DNA from: Cyanobacteria bacterium FACHB-DQ100
GTDB lineage: Bacteria > Cyanobacteriota > Cyanobacteriia > Leptolyngbyales > Leptolyngbyaceae
Length of the DNA stretch: 64,000 bases
Direction: 5' to 3'
Assembly: GCA_014695195.1 (NCBI GenBank)
Contig: JACJNW010000011.1
Span: forward strand, 124,001-188,000
The notes under the pieces were generated by a model. The model searched no databases and was not told the DNA's origin. It was given only the letters and a program-made list of their open reading frames with translations. Each line of letters opens with the position of its first letter. The stretch's first letter is position 1. A program made the translations under genes and the position numbers. This document shows, piece by piece, positions 51,262 through 59,418 of the stretch.

Positions 51262-52551
51262 TTAGTATTCCCGCTTTAAGTTTTGATAAAGCTTTAACAT
51301 CTCGGCGGCGACCGCTTGCCGTGTTTTTACGGGCTGAATACCTTGTCTCAGTTGAGCGATCGTTCCCGGATTTTCAGAAAGATAAGCGATCGCATTTGCC
51401 CAAGCCTTAACATCTTTTGCCGGAACTAACCAGCCATCTCTCCCCTGCGTGACCAGTTCTGCAATTCCACCCAAATCTGAGCCGATCACAGGAGTTCCTA
51501 CGGCAAACGATTCCAGTACGACGAGCGGGCCTGTTTCTAACCATTGTGAAGGAACTGCGAGCAGATCAAACCCTGCAATTGCGTCCATGATTTCCGATCG
51601 TGCTAACGGCGGCTTAATTTGAATGCGCGAATCTGATTGAGCGATCGCTAAAACTTTCTCGCGATTTGCTGCACCATGCTGGTCGGCGTGAGTTGCATAG
51701 ATCACCAGTTCGACGGCTGTACTCGGGACTAGTTGAAGTGCTTGGGCAAGCATTTGAACTCCTTTCGTTTCTTGCCAACGACCGAGAAAGCCAATCCGAA
51801 TTGGAGAATGGATCGATCGTTCTGTCGGTTTCCTTTCAACTAAAACCCCATGACGGCTCAGAACTAGCTTCGATTCCGGCACGCCATTCAGCACAAACGC
51901 ATCATAAAGCCACTGGCAAACGACGACAATCCGATCGCTCGATTCCACCAATTGATCAAACTGTCGCTGATGCTGATGCACTTGGGCAGGAGTCGCGATC
52001 GTGGTTCCCAGTTGCCGCAATCGCACTTCAGAGGAGTGACGCAAGCGATCTCGAAGGGAAAGCGTGAGCGAACTGGGGAGATGACTTAATGTTTTAGCTG
52101 CCCAAGTTGGAACTCGCTTAGATACCCCTAAACAAGCACTACACCGAGCAAGATCAATTTTTCCATTACAGGCAGAATGTCCCCCTTGCATCATCGTTCC
52201 TCGCAAGCAGGAAACATCGGGCATATGAATCGTGGCGATCGTTTTCATTCCCAATTCTTTTGCGATCTGCAAATGAGGCAGACCGCAGCCTGATCGCAAG
52301 GTGTGCTGATGATAGATTTCGCTTTTATTTTCAACAAGCCAAGCGCGAAACGCATCGAGATCCTGACTTGGATAGCGGTAGACCTCGATCGCGTTGTAAT
52401 GCTCGATCGTCGGTTGATCCTGCGCTCTTGAGGCTGTCACTTTGCAATTCAAGCCGATCGCGCTCAAGTCCTCGACTAAGCCATTGAGATACACCTCAAC
52501 GCCGCCAAGCGAATCTGGCGGAAACCAAGCGCTCGCTTGAATCACATTCAT
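51262..52551 (-). CDS. Glycosyltransferase family 4 (B) with a cysteine-rich insertion
   Basis: A 429-aa GT4 enzyme. ASAWFPPDSLGGVEVYLNGLVEDLSAIGLNCKV starts the first domain. An insertion with CLRGTMM, HSACNGKIDLARCSACLG holds four cysteines in a zinc-binding-like arrangement, seen in a subset of GT4 enzymes. The donor-side end is FLGRWQETKGVQMLAQAL, then VLESFAVGTPVIGSDLGGIAELV. Its 5' end overlaps a small gene by four bases. Confidence 0.91.
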   Translation of the reverse strand: MNVIQASAWFPPDSLGGVEVYLNGLVEDLSAIGLNCKVTASRAQDQPTIEHYNAIEVYRYPSQDLDAFRAWLVENKSEIYHQHTLRSGCGLPHLQIAKELGMKTIATIHMPDVSCLRGTMMQGGHSACNGKIDLARCSACLGVSKRVPTWAAKTLSHLPSSLTLSLRDRLRHSSEVRLRQLGTTIATPAQVHQHQRQFDQLVESSDRIVVVCQWLYDAFVLNGVPESKLVLSRHGVLVERKPTERSIHSPIRIGFLGRWQETKGVQMLAQALQLVPSTAVELVIYATHADQHGAANREKVLAIAQSDSRIQIKPPLARSEIMDAIAGFDLLAVPSQWLETGPLVVLESFAVGTPVIGSDLGGIAELVTQGRDGWLVPAKDVKAWANAIAYLSENPGTIAQLRQGIQPVKTRQAVAAEMLKLYQNLKREY

Positions 52552-52772
52552 AAAAGCGGCTTCCCTTCATCTACAAGCTTGATCTGACCCGATTGAATTT
52601 GATCAAAAATCTGATTGATTTGTCGGCGTTCTTCGGCAGTGAGGCGATGATTTGCAAGCAGCAGAGACGTAAGATGCAAATGCTCGTGACGATTTAGCTG
52701 GCGCTGTTCGAGAATCCGTTCAAGGATGCGCTGTGGCGGTTGGTTAAATCGATTTGGGACTGCTTTCGCCAT
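52548..52772 (-). CDS. Small conserved hypothetical protein
   Basis: A 74-aa basic helical protein starting MAKAVPNRFNQPPQRILERILEQRQLNRHEHLHLTSLLLANHRLTAEERRQINQIFDQIQSGQIKLVD. No family name comes to mind, though similar small proteins precede GT genes or stand alone in cyanobacteria. A GTG 36 bases upstream is an alternative start. Overlap of ATGA type with the GT4(B) gene supports joint expression. Confidence 0.65.
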   Translation of the reverse strand: MAKAVPNRFNQPPQRILERILEQRQLNRHEHLHLTSLLLANHRLTAEERRQINQIFDQIQSGQIKLVDEGKPLL

Positions 52773-52914
52773 ACGATCGTCATTGTTCAACAGAGAAATA
52801 TCAAGCACAAGTGAGCCTAATAGCTAGATGAGGACTCGATCGACACCTGAGTAAAATCATCTACAGGTCTTAGTATTGACGACTTTAGAATCAAAATAGA
52901 CATAAATTAGCCGT

Positions 52915-53685
52915 ATGCAAATTTATCGAATTTCAGCACTCTCTGATAACTATATTTTCCTGTTGTACGATGAAGCGCGTCAGATTGCGGCAGTTGTTGA
53001 TCCAGCAGAAGCTCGCCCTGTCCTAAAAAAATTAGAAGAACTCAGCGCGACCTTAGTCGCAATTTTCAACACGCATCATCATGGTGATCATGTCGGTGGC
53101 AATCGCGAACTGCTCGATCGCTTCCCTGATGCGATCGTTTATGCAGGAGTTCACGATCGCGGACGCATTCCCGGACAGCAAGTGGAATTAAACGCAGGCG
53201 ATCGGGTCAAGTTTGGCGATCGGACAGGTGAAGTGTTATTTGTTCCCGGACATACACGTGGACATATTGCTTACTATTTTCCCCCAATCGCAGATGAACC
53301 AGGAGAATTATTTTGCGGAGATACGTTATTTAGTGCGGGTTGTGGGCGATTGTTTGAAGGAACTCCGGCGCAAATGGTGGATTCGCTGAGCCAGATCCGA
53401 TCGTTGCCTGACAATACACGGGTTTGGTGCGCTCATGAATACACATTGAGCAATTTGAAATTTGCGGTGACGGTCGATCGGCAAAATTCCGATTTACAAG
53501 CAAGATTTGCTCAGGTGCAAGTGGCTCGAAGTCGAAATGAAGCTACAATTCCAACACATCTCGGACTGGAGAAACGTACAAACCCATTTCTACGCTGGGA
53601 TACGCCTGAGATTCAAAGGGAGATTGGTCGTCGGGATGCGATCGAAACTTTCGCCGCGCTGCGTCAACAGAAGGAGCGATTCTAG
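52915..53685 (+). CDS. gloB: Hydroxyacylglutathione hydrolase (glyoxalase II)
   Basis: Binuclear-zinc enzyme that hydrolyses S-lactoylglutathione in methylglyoxal detoxification. The metallo-beta-lactamase motif is [13 protein letters not shown]; further ligands lie in [32 protein letters not shown] and [14 protein letters not shown]. The C-terminal glutathione-binding part ([17 protein letters not shown]) is present. Length 256 aa is normal. The phosphatase gene starts one base after its stop. Confidence 0.95.
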   Translation: MQIYRISALSDNYIFLLYDEARQIAAVVDPAEARPVLKKLEELSATLVAIFNTHHHGDHVGGNRELLDRFPDAIVYAGVHDRGRIPGQQVELNAGDRVKFGDRTGEVLFVPGHTRGHIAYYFPPIADEPGELFCGDTLFSAGCGRLFEGTPAQMVDSLSQIRSLPDNTRVWCAHEYTLSNLKFAVTVDRQNSDLQARFAQVQVARSRNEATIPTHLGLEKRTNPFLRWDTPEIQREIGRRDAIETFAALRQQKERF

Positions 53686-53686
53686 A

Positions 53687-54136
53687 ATGGAATCCATTCT
53701 AAATTTTGTGCAAATCAACGATCGACTCGCGACCGCAGGACAGCCGACGATCGAGCAATTCGCCGCAATTAAAAACGCAGGCTACAACGTGGTAATCAAC
53801 CTTGCGCTTCCGACTTCGGACGGCGCAATTCAGAACGAGCGGGAAATTGTGGAATCGCTGGGAATGCAGTATTTCCACGTTCCGGTAATTTGGGAAAACC
53901 CGACGATCAACGATTTCAATCAGTTCTCGAATCTCATGCAAACGCACTCTAATCAATCGATCTTTGTGCATTGTGCAATGAATATGCGAGTGTCAGCGTT
54001 TGTCTATTTATATCGTCGATCGCACGAAAATATCAGCGAGGAGCAAGCCAAGGCCGATCTAAACAAAATTTGGCAACCGAATTTAACTTGGCAGGCATTT
54101 CTTGACCAGTACAAACCGTCAGACAATCAAAATTAA
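53687..54136 (+). CDS. Tyrosine-phosphatase-fold protein with short CX4R loop
   Basis: A 149-aa protein tyrosine phosphatase-like protein. The loop reads FVHCAMNMRVSAF, with four residues between Cys and Arg, whereas classical PTPs have five. Related small prokaryotic families (for example DUF442) also have a four-residue loop. N-terminal NFVQINDRLATAGQPTIEQFAAIKNAGYNVVINLALP is the usual start. The ATG at 53687 follows the gloB stop by one base, and the stop overlaps that of ribE. Activity and substrate uncertain. Confidence 0.85.
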   Translation: MESILNFVQINDRLATAGQPTIEQFAAIKNAGYNVVINLALPTSDGAIQNEREIVESLGMQYFHVPVIWENPTINDFNQFSNLMQTHSNQSIFVHCAMNMRVSAFVYLYRRSHENISEEQAKADLNKIWQPNLTWQAFLDQYKPSDNQN

Positions 54137-54795
54137 AGATATCCGTGTTCTGCCAAAAATTCCACCGAAATTCGATCAGGCACTTCTGTCTCCGATCGAC
54201 CCCCGCGCAGAAATTTCTCCACATACTTACCGAGAATATCGCCTTCTAAATTCACCCAATCTCCGGGTTTTAGCTCAGACAAATTCGTTTCAGCATAAGT
54301 ATGAGGAATCACCGCTACCGTAAACCATGAGCCATCCGCCGCACAGTTTGCCACGGTGAGACTAATGCCATTCACCGAAATGCTTCCTTTCGGAAGAATG
54401 TATCGTGCGACCTGTTTGCTTTCCGTCTTAAACCGAACTTCCCAGGAAGTTGCAGTTGGAACCGCCGATTCAAACGCGCCAATACCATCCACATGACCGG
54501 TAACAAAATGCCCACCTACCTTGCTTCCAACCCGCAGCGAGGTCTCTAAATTTACCACTTTTGCCCCCCCTGCCGATCGTTCCAATGTGGTGCGGCTCAC
54601 CGTCTCCGGCGACACATCCGCCACAAATCCATCGCTCAAAATCTCAGCCACGGTTAAACACACGCCATCCACCGCGACACTATCGCCGATCGCTAAATCC
54701 TGCAAAATCATGCCGACTCGCGCACCTGAGATCCTGACCTGTTCAGGACTCAAGATCGCCAAATGTCCCACCGTTTGAATCAGTCCTGTAAACAC
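54133..54795 (-). CDS. ribE: Riboflavin synthase, alpha chain
   Basis: Trimeric enzyme that dismutates two lumazines to riboflavin. MFTGLIQTVGHL is the typical start, and the two lumazine-binding repeats are each visible: IGDSVAVDGVCLTV with FVADVSPETVSRTTL, and HFVTGHVDGIG with SISVNGISLTV. C-terminal GDWVNLEGDILGKYVEKFL follows. Length 220 aa is normal. The 4-bp tail overlap with the phosphatase gene is convergent. Confidence 0.95.
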   Translation of the reverse strand: MFTGLIQTVGHLAILSPEQVRISGARVGMILQDLAIGDSVAVDGVCLTVAEILSDGFVADVSPETVSRTTLERSAGGAKVVNLETSLRVGSKVGGHFVTGHVDGIGAFESAVPTATSWEVRFKTESKQVARYILPKGSISVNGISLTVANCAADGSWFTVAVIPHTYAETNLSELKPGDWVNLEGDILGKYVEKFLRGGRSETEVPDRISVEFLAEHGYL

Positions 54796-55179
54796 AAATA
54801 CTATCCTTCTTGCAAAACAATAATAGTTCGGGAGCGATCGTCCCCGTGTGTGATTTTGCTTCTGTGACTAGGATTGCGGAATTGTTGAAATCTGCTCCTT
54901 TAGACAGGTTACAGTCTAAAATCACAATACAGTTTCGTGCTGATTTGATTTCCGCCTCAGAAAAATTGATGAAATTGGGAAGTCTTCTTTATTTTGTCAA
55001 ATTTTGAAGTGGATGATTTAGGATCAAGTTCAAAGACTAGGGCATTGTAAAACGGCATTGCTCGACCCTTATTCCGCTCCCGGATGCGATCGGGTACGTT
55101 TCTTGACCTAATGTTTGTTTATTTTGTCTGTTCACTTCTCCACCCTATACTGTGCTTCCGGAGTTCTAGAGGCTACACC
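54796..55179. other. Intergenic region, no convincing gene
   Basis: This 384-bp gap holds the divergent promoters of ribE and the nuclease gene. An open frame at 54810-55007 encodes a 65-aa peptide from a TTG; it has no clear ribosome site or recognisable motif. Nothing else structured stands out. Confidence 0.4.
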
Positions 55180-55686
55180 ATGATTGAAATGAAGGTTGCG
55201 GGCATTGCGTTAGACGCGCAGACTCGAAGCCCGATCGTATTGCTCAAAGACGCAACCGATCGACGAGCGCTTCCAATTTACATCGGTCAAGATCAGGCTA
55301 AGGCAATTATTAGCGTTCTCGAAGGTCAAGTCCCGCCGCGACCCCTGACCCACGATCTGATCGTGAACTTCCTGGAAGCTTGGCAAATGACCGTGGAAAA
55401 AGTAATTATCCATTCCCTACAGGATAATACCTTTTATGCGGTGCTAATTGTGGCGCAGGGAGAAGCACGGCGCGAGGTTGATTCGCGTCCGAGTGATGCG
55501 ATCGCAATTGCTCTCCGCACGAATAGCCCCATCTGGGTGATGGAAGAAGTCGTGGCGGATGCGTCGATTCCAGTCGATCGCGATGCAGACGAAGCAGAAC
55601 GACGCGCCTTCCGGGAGTTTTTGTCAAATCTTAGCCCGGATGAACTGATCCAGCGCGGACGGTTTAGCAGTGGGGAAGCCCAGTAA
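55180..55686 (+). CDS. Bifunctional nuclease family protein (DUF151)
   Basis: A 168-aa protein with the BFN/DUF151 pattern: MIEMKVAGIALDAQTRSPIVLLKD, ALPIYIGQDQAKAIISVLEG, RPLTHDLIVNFLEAW, and SRPSDAIAIALRTNSPIWVMEEV. A C-terminal acidic tail (FREFLSNLSPDELIQRGRF) is typical. Related proteins show DNase and RNase activity in plants and fungi. Start at ATG 55180, with GAGG eight bases upstream; the longer frame from 55084 is not family-like. Confidence 0.93.
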   Translation: MIEMKVAGIALDAQTRSPIVLLKDATDRRALPIYIGQDQAKAIISVLEGQVPPRPLTHDLIVNFLEAWQMTVEKVIIHSLQDNTFYAVLIVAQGEARREVDSRPSDAIAIALRTNSPIWVMEEVVADASIPVDRDADEAERRAFREFLSNLSPDELIQRGRFSSGEAQ

Positions 55687-55697
55687 ACATTCCGCTC

Positions 55698-56798
55698 ATG
55701 CAGTATCGCCGCTTCGGTCAGACGAATTTGTTTTATTCGATGTTTTCGCTGGGGACGATGCGCTGTTTGTCGTCTCCCCAGGTGATGGAACAAACGGTTC
55801 AACGAGCGATCGAGTTTGGGATTAATCACATTGAGACGGCGCGGGGATACGGCAAAAGCGAGGAATTTTTGGGAATGGCGTTGCAGGCTGTCTCGCGTGA
55901 CTCTCTTTTTCTAACGACAAAGCTTCCACCCAGTTTAGATGCCGCACAAACAGATCGCCTGATCGATGAATCTCTAGATCGGCTTCAGGTCAGTTCGATC
56001 GATAGCATTGCGATTCACGGCTTAAATACCTGGGAACATCTCGACTGGGTTAAAGCTGAGGCGGGCTGCATGAAAGCGATTCAAGCGGCGATCGCAGATG
56101 GGCGAGTGCGGCATATTGGCTTTTCGACCCATGGCTCGCTCGATTTGATTTTGGCAACGATCGAAACCAGTTTATTTGAGTTCGTCAATTTGCATTATTC
56201 GTTTTTCTTTCAGCGAAATGCTCCTGCGATCGAGCTTGCTCATCAGAAAGATATGGGCGTTTTCATTATTTCGCCTGCGGATAAAGCTGGAATGCTACAC
56301 ACGCCGCCACAAACATTAATCGATCTCTGTGCGCCATTCTCACCGCTTGAGTTGAATTATCGATTTTTATTGAGCGATTCTCGAATTACCACTCTGAGTG
56401 TAGGAGCCGCGAAGCCTGAAGAATTAGATTTGCCGGACTTAGAGAAAGATTTGAGCATCGAGGAAGCAATCGATCGCCTGCAAGCGAGAACAGCGATCGA
56501 CCCCAATCAGTGCAGCCAGTGTTATCAGTGTTTACCTTGTCCCGAATCGATCCATATTCCTGAAGTGCTGCGCTTGCGAAATCTAGCAACAGCCTATGAT
56601 ATGACCGGTTTTGGTGAGTACCGCTATCGAATGTTTGAGAATGCGGGGCACTGGTTTCCGGGAAACAAAGCAAATCGCTGTACGGATTGCGGCGATTGTT
56701 TACCGAGATGTCCGGAAGAGTTAGACATTCCGAAATTATTACGGGAGACGCACGATCGCTTAAATGGCAACCCTGGGCGGCGATTGTGGCAGGATTAG
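55698..56798 (+). CDS. Aldo/keto reductase with C-terminal 2x[4Fe-4S] ferredoxin-like domain
   Basis: A 366-aa protein. Residues about 1-270 are an AKR barrel (RFGQTNLFYSMFSLGTMRCL, GINHIETARGYGKSEEFLG, STHGSLDLILATI). The end carries CSQCYQCLPCPESIHIP and CTDCGDCLPRCPEELDIP, two ferredoxin-type clusters. The layout is widespread among bacteria, and the natural substrate is unknown. The catalytic Tyr of normal AKRs corresponds to ARGYGKSE. The start is 11 bases after the nuclease stop, so one transcript is likely. Confidence 0.92.
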   Translation: MQYRRFGQTNLFYSMFSLGTMRCLSSPQVMEQTVQRAIEFGINHIETARGYGKSEEFLGMALQAVSRDSLFLTTKLPPSLDAAQTDRLIDESLDRLQVSSIDSIAIHGLNTWEHLDWVKAEAGCMKAIQAAIADGRVRHIGFSTHGSLDLILATIETSLFEFVNLHYSFFFQRNAPAIELAHQKDMGVFIISPADKAGMLHTPPQTLIDLCAPFSPLELNYRFLLSDSRITTLSVGAAKPEELDLPDLEKDLSIEEAIDRLQARTAIDPNQCSQCYQCLPCPESIHIPEVLRLRNLATAYDMTGFGEYRYRMFENAGHWFPGNKANRCTDCGDCLPRCPEELDIPKLLRETHDRLNGNPGRRLWQD

Positions 56799-56883
56799 AC
56801 TGCAGAGAGCGACAAACCGTGACATTGTGCAAGGCTGAGGTTTGTATAGAAGAGCCTGAAGCCTCAATTTGTCCATAAAAAAC

Positions 56884-56906
56884 GGGCAGAGAACAACACT
56901 CTGCCC
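56884..56906 (-). terminator. Strong terminator after apcF
   Basis: GGGCAGAG pairs with CTCTGCCC around a 7-base loop. Read from the apcF side, the hairpin is followed by GTTTTTTATG, a classic intrinsic terminator 20 bp after the stop. Confidence 0.88.
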
Positions 56907-56925
56907 ATTGACAAAAATAGAAGTC

Positions 56926-57435
56926 TTACAGATCCTTTTCGCCCAATTCCCGCGCCATATAGTCAAAGGGTTGATCCAGGAAGCGAGTATCTGCAATACC
57001 GGCTGCGGCAGCTTTCGATTTCACAATGTCCTTCATGATTTGAATACCGCGCACGGTCGGGCCACAAGGAACGCCTAACGAGTTGTAGGTCTCGCGCAAT
57101 CCTTCTAAAACCCGCTCATCTAAAACATCCGTGTCGCCTGCAACCAGCGCATAAGTGGCATAGCGCAAGTAGTAGTCCATATCGCGCAGGCAAGCGGCAT
57201 AGCGACGAGTCGTGTAAGCGTTTCCGCCCGGACGAATCAGTTCTGGATTTTCTTCAAACAACTGCGAGCCAGCTTGGCGCACAATTTCTGCGGCATCTGC
57301 ATTAATCGTCGCAGCCGCTTGAACGCGAGCCATTCCGGTATCAAAATAAGTTTTCAGGCTGTCGATCGCATTGCGATCCAAATAACGCCCTGTAATGTCG
57401 TAGTTTCTAATCAGGCTTGTCACTGCGTCCCGCAT
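56926..57435 (-). CDS. apcF: Allophycocyanin beta-18 subunit
   Basis: Phycobilisome core component of 169 aa, replacing one ApcB subunit in the bottom core cylinders near the terminal emitters. MRDAVTSLIRNYDITGRYLDRNAIDSLKTYF is the typical ApcF start, distinct from ApcB. Chromophore-binding Cys82 lies in RRYAACLRDMDYYLRYATYAL, next to the Asn72 that is methylated in this family. C-terminal GPTVRGIQIMKDIV and FLDQPFDYMARELGEKDL fit ApcF. It is a single gene, as is usual. Confidence 0.95.
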   Translation of the reverse strand: MRDAVTSLIRNYDITGRYLDRNAIDSLKTYFDTGMARVQAAATINADAAEIVRQAGSQLFEENPELIRPGGNAYTTRRYAACLRDMDYYLRYATYALVAGDTDVLDERVLEGLRETYNSLGVPCGPTVRGIQIMKDIVKSKAAAAGIADTRFLDQPFDYMARELGEKDL

Positions 57436-57854
57436 GAAAGTCTTCTCCCAAAAATTGGCTCAATTTGAGTTTTGCCGAATTTCCCCGCTTTACAGCAAGC
57501 TTCGGGGATTCGTAAAAGATGTAAGCTCAGTTTACCACGCAGGCTTGAGCCTCCATGTTGAACCGTACCTTGGAGCTTGTCGCCAGATGAGATGATTGTT
57601 ACAATTTTTAATTCTTGTAGAAGCGATCGCCAAGCCAGAATTCCTACTAGCCGTGCGCTTTGAGCCTTAATCAATACTTAATTCTGTAGAACGTAAATGA
57701 TTTTGTATCTTATGATACAAAACTGCGTTAAACCTGTTCCTACCATGATTCAGGACAGATTGCGGTGAGCGGACGGCATCCCTCTAAATGTCGATTCCTG
57801 ATCCGATTCAATGCTCAGCGTAGAGCAAGTTACGCGATTTACTAGGAGTATTTC
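57436..57854. promoter_or_regulatory. Divergent apcF/glnA promoter region
   Basis: A 419-bp gap with no credible gene. The glnA side has an NtcA-type promoter (separate entry) and a leader of about 100 nt. The apcF side has a CCCCG...CGGGG hairpin near 57483-57507 that could lie in its leader. Both genes respond to nitrogen status in other cyanobacteria. Confidence 0.5.
57704..57746 (+). promoter_or_regulatory. NtcA-activated promoter of glnA
   Basis: TGTATCTTATGATACA at 57704-57719 is a perfect palindromic NtcA box (GTA-N8-TAC, 57705-57718). The -10-like TACCAT at 57741-57746 follows after exactly 22 bases, the canonical spacing of class II NtcA promoters (TAN3T). It lies 109 bp upstream of the glnA start. 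Confidence 0.88.
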
Positions 57855-59273
57855 ATGGCAACCCCACAAGAGATCTTGGCGAAGATCAATGACGAGAACA
57901 TTGAGTTGATTGATCTCAAATTCATCGATACGCCAGGGATTTGGCAACACCTCACCCTGCACAGAAGCCAAATTGACGAAAGCAGCTTCACCGACGGCGT
58001 TCCGTTTGATGGATCGAGTATTCGGGGTTGGAAATCGATCAACGAGTCAGATATGTCGATGGTTCCTGATCCGGATACGGCATGGATCGATCCGTTTATG
58101 GAACACAAAACGCTGAGCATGATTTGCTCGATTCAAGAGCCGCGTACCGGACAGCCCTACAGCCGCGACCCGCGATCGATTGCCCAAAAAGCGATCGATT
58201 ATCTGCAATCGACCGGACTGGGTGACACCGCTTTCTTTGGTCCTGAAGCAGAATTCTTCATTTTCGACGATGTTCGCTACGACCAAAACCAGCACGAAGG
58301 CTACTATCACGTCGATAGCGCTGAAGGGATTTGGAACTCTGGTCGCCAAGAACCCGGCGGAAACTTAGGATATAAGCCCCGCAACAAAGAAGGCTACTTC
58401 CCCGTGGCTCCGACCGATACTTCGCAAGATATGCGATCGGAAATGCTGTTGACGATGGCGAAGTGCGGCGTGCCGATCGAAAAGCATCACCATGAAGTGG
58501 CAACGGGCGGACAGTGCGAACTCGGCTTCCGTTTCGGAACACTGATTCAAGCCGCAGACTGGCTGATGACCTACAAGTATGTGATCAAGAATGTCGCTCG
58601 CAAATACGGCAAGTCTGTCACCTTCATGCCGAAGCCTGTATTTGGCGATAACGGTTCGGGAATGCACTGTCACCAGTCGATCTGGAACAACGGTCAACCG
58701 ACTTTTGCAGGCGATGGCTACGCAGGGTTGAGCCAAACTGCACTGTGGTACATCGGGGGTATCCTCAAGCACGCGCCGTCGCTGTTGGCATTCACCAACC
58801 CGACCACGAACTCCTACAAGCGCTTGGTTCCTGGCTTTGAAGCTCCGGTGAACTTGGCATACTCGCAAGGCAACCGCTCCGCATCGGTACGGATTCCGCT
58901 CTCTGGCACCAACCCGAAAGCAAAACGCCTAGAGTTCCGCTGCCCGGATGCGACCTCGAATCCCTACCTGGCATTTGCGGCAATGCTCTGTGCGGGTATC
59001 GACGGCATCAAGAACCAAATCGATCCGGGTTCACCGCTGGATGTAGATATCTACGAACTCAGCCCCGAAGAATTGGCAAAAGTGCCCTCAACTCCAGGAT
59101 CGCTTGCTGAAGCGCTGAAGAGTTTGGAGACCGATCACGAGTATTTGACCACAAGTGGAGTCTTTACCGAAGACTTCATCGAAAGCTGGATCAGCTACAA
59201 GCTCGATCGCGAAGTGATTCCGATGAGCATTCGTCCGCATCCGTATGAGTTCATGCTCTACTACGACTGCTAA
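57855..59273 (+). CDS. glnA: Glutamine synthetase type I
   Basis: Main ammonium-assimilating enzyme of 472 aa, forming dodecamers. [15 protein letters not shown], the metal ligand [12 protein letters not shown], GHxCHQS-type [12 protein letters not shown], the loop [27 protein letters not shown] and [24 protein letters not shown] are conserved. In cyanobacteria it is controlled by small inactivating factors and by NtcA, not by adenylylation. AGGAG precedes the ATG by seven bases. Followed by a strong terminator hairpin. Confidence 0.97.
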   Translation: MATPQEILAKINDENIELIDLKFIDTPGIWQHLTLHRSQIDESSFTDGVPFDGSSIRGWKSINESDMSMVPDPDTAWIDPFMEHKTLSMICSIQEPRTGQPYSRDPRSIAQKAIDYLQSTGLGDTAFFGPEAEFFIFDDVRYDQNQHEGYYHVDSAEGIWNSGRQEPGGNLGYKPRNKEGYFPVAPTDTSQDMRSEMLLTMAKCGVPIEKHHHEVATGGQCELGFRFGTLIQAADWLMTYKYVIKNVARKYGKSVTFMPKPVFGDNGSGMHCHQSIWNNGQPTFAGDGYAGLSQTALWYIGGILKHAPSLLAFTNPTTNSYKRLVPGFEAPVNLAYSQGNRSASVRIPLSGTNPKAKRLEFRCPDATSNPYLAFAAMLCAGIDGIKNQIDPGSPLDVDIYELSPEELAKVPSTPGSLAEALKSLETDHEYLTTSGVFTEDFIESWISYKLDREVIPMSIRPHPYEFMLYYDC

Positions 59274-59281
59274 AGCGTTCT

Positions 59282-59341
59282 GATTTTGCATGAAAAAAGC
59301 GATCGAGCTAAGTGGCTTGATCGCTTTTTTCATGCAAAATC
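59282..59341 (+). terminator. Perfect 23-bp hairpin terminator after glnA
   Basis: Positions 59282-59304 are exactly complementary to 59319-59341, with a 14-base loop. Six A and six T bases sit inside the arms, so the stem has an AT-rich segment between GC-rich ends. It begins 9 bp after the glnA stop. Confidence 0.85.
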
Positions 59342-59418
59342 GTTCGCTCAAAGACGATTCTCACCGATTAGAATTCGTTACACTTATTCATAGTCGTAGA
59401 TTGCTGCTTAATATCACC

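Noticed and set aside
54810-55007. 65-codon open frame in the ribE/nuclease gap
   Set aside because: TTG start, no ribosome site and no motif. Possible but unsupported; noted only under the intergenic entry.
57720-57854. glnA-type glutamine riboswitch in the leader
   Set aside because: The expected conserved loop sequences of that aptamer were not found.
59290-59418. N-terminal extension of the methyltransferase
   Set aside because: It would translate the right arm of the glnA terminator; the family-like start is at 59419.
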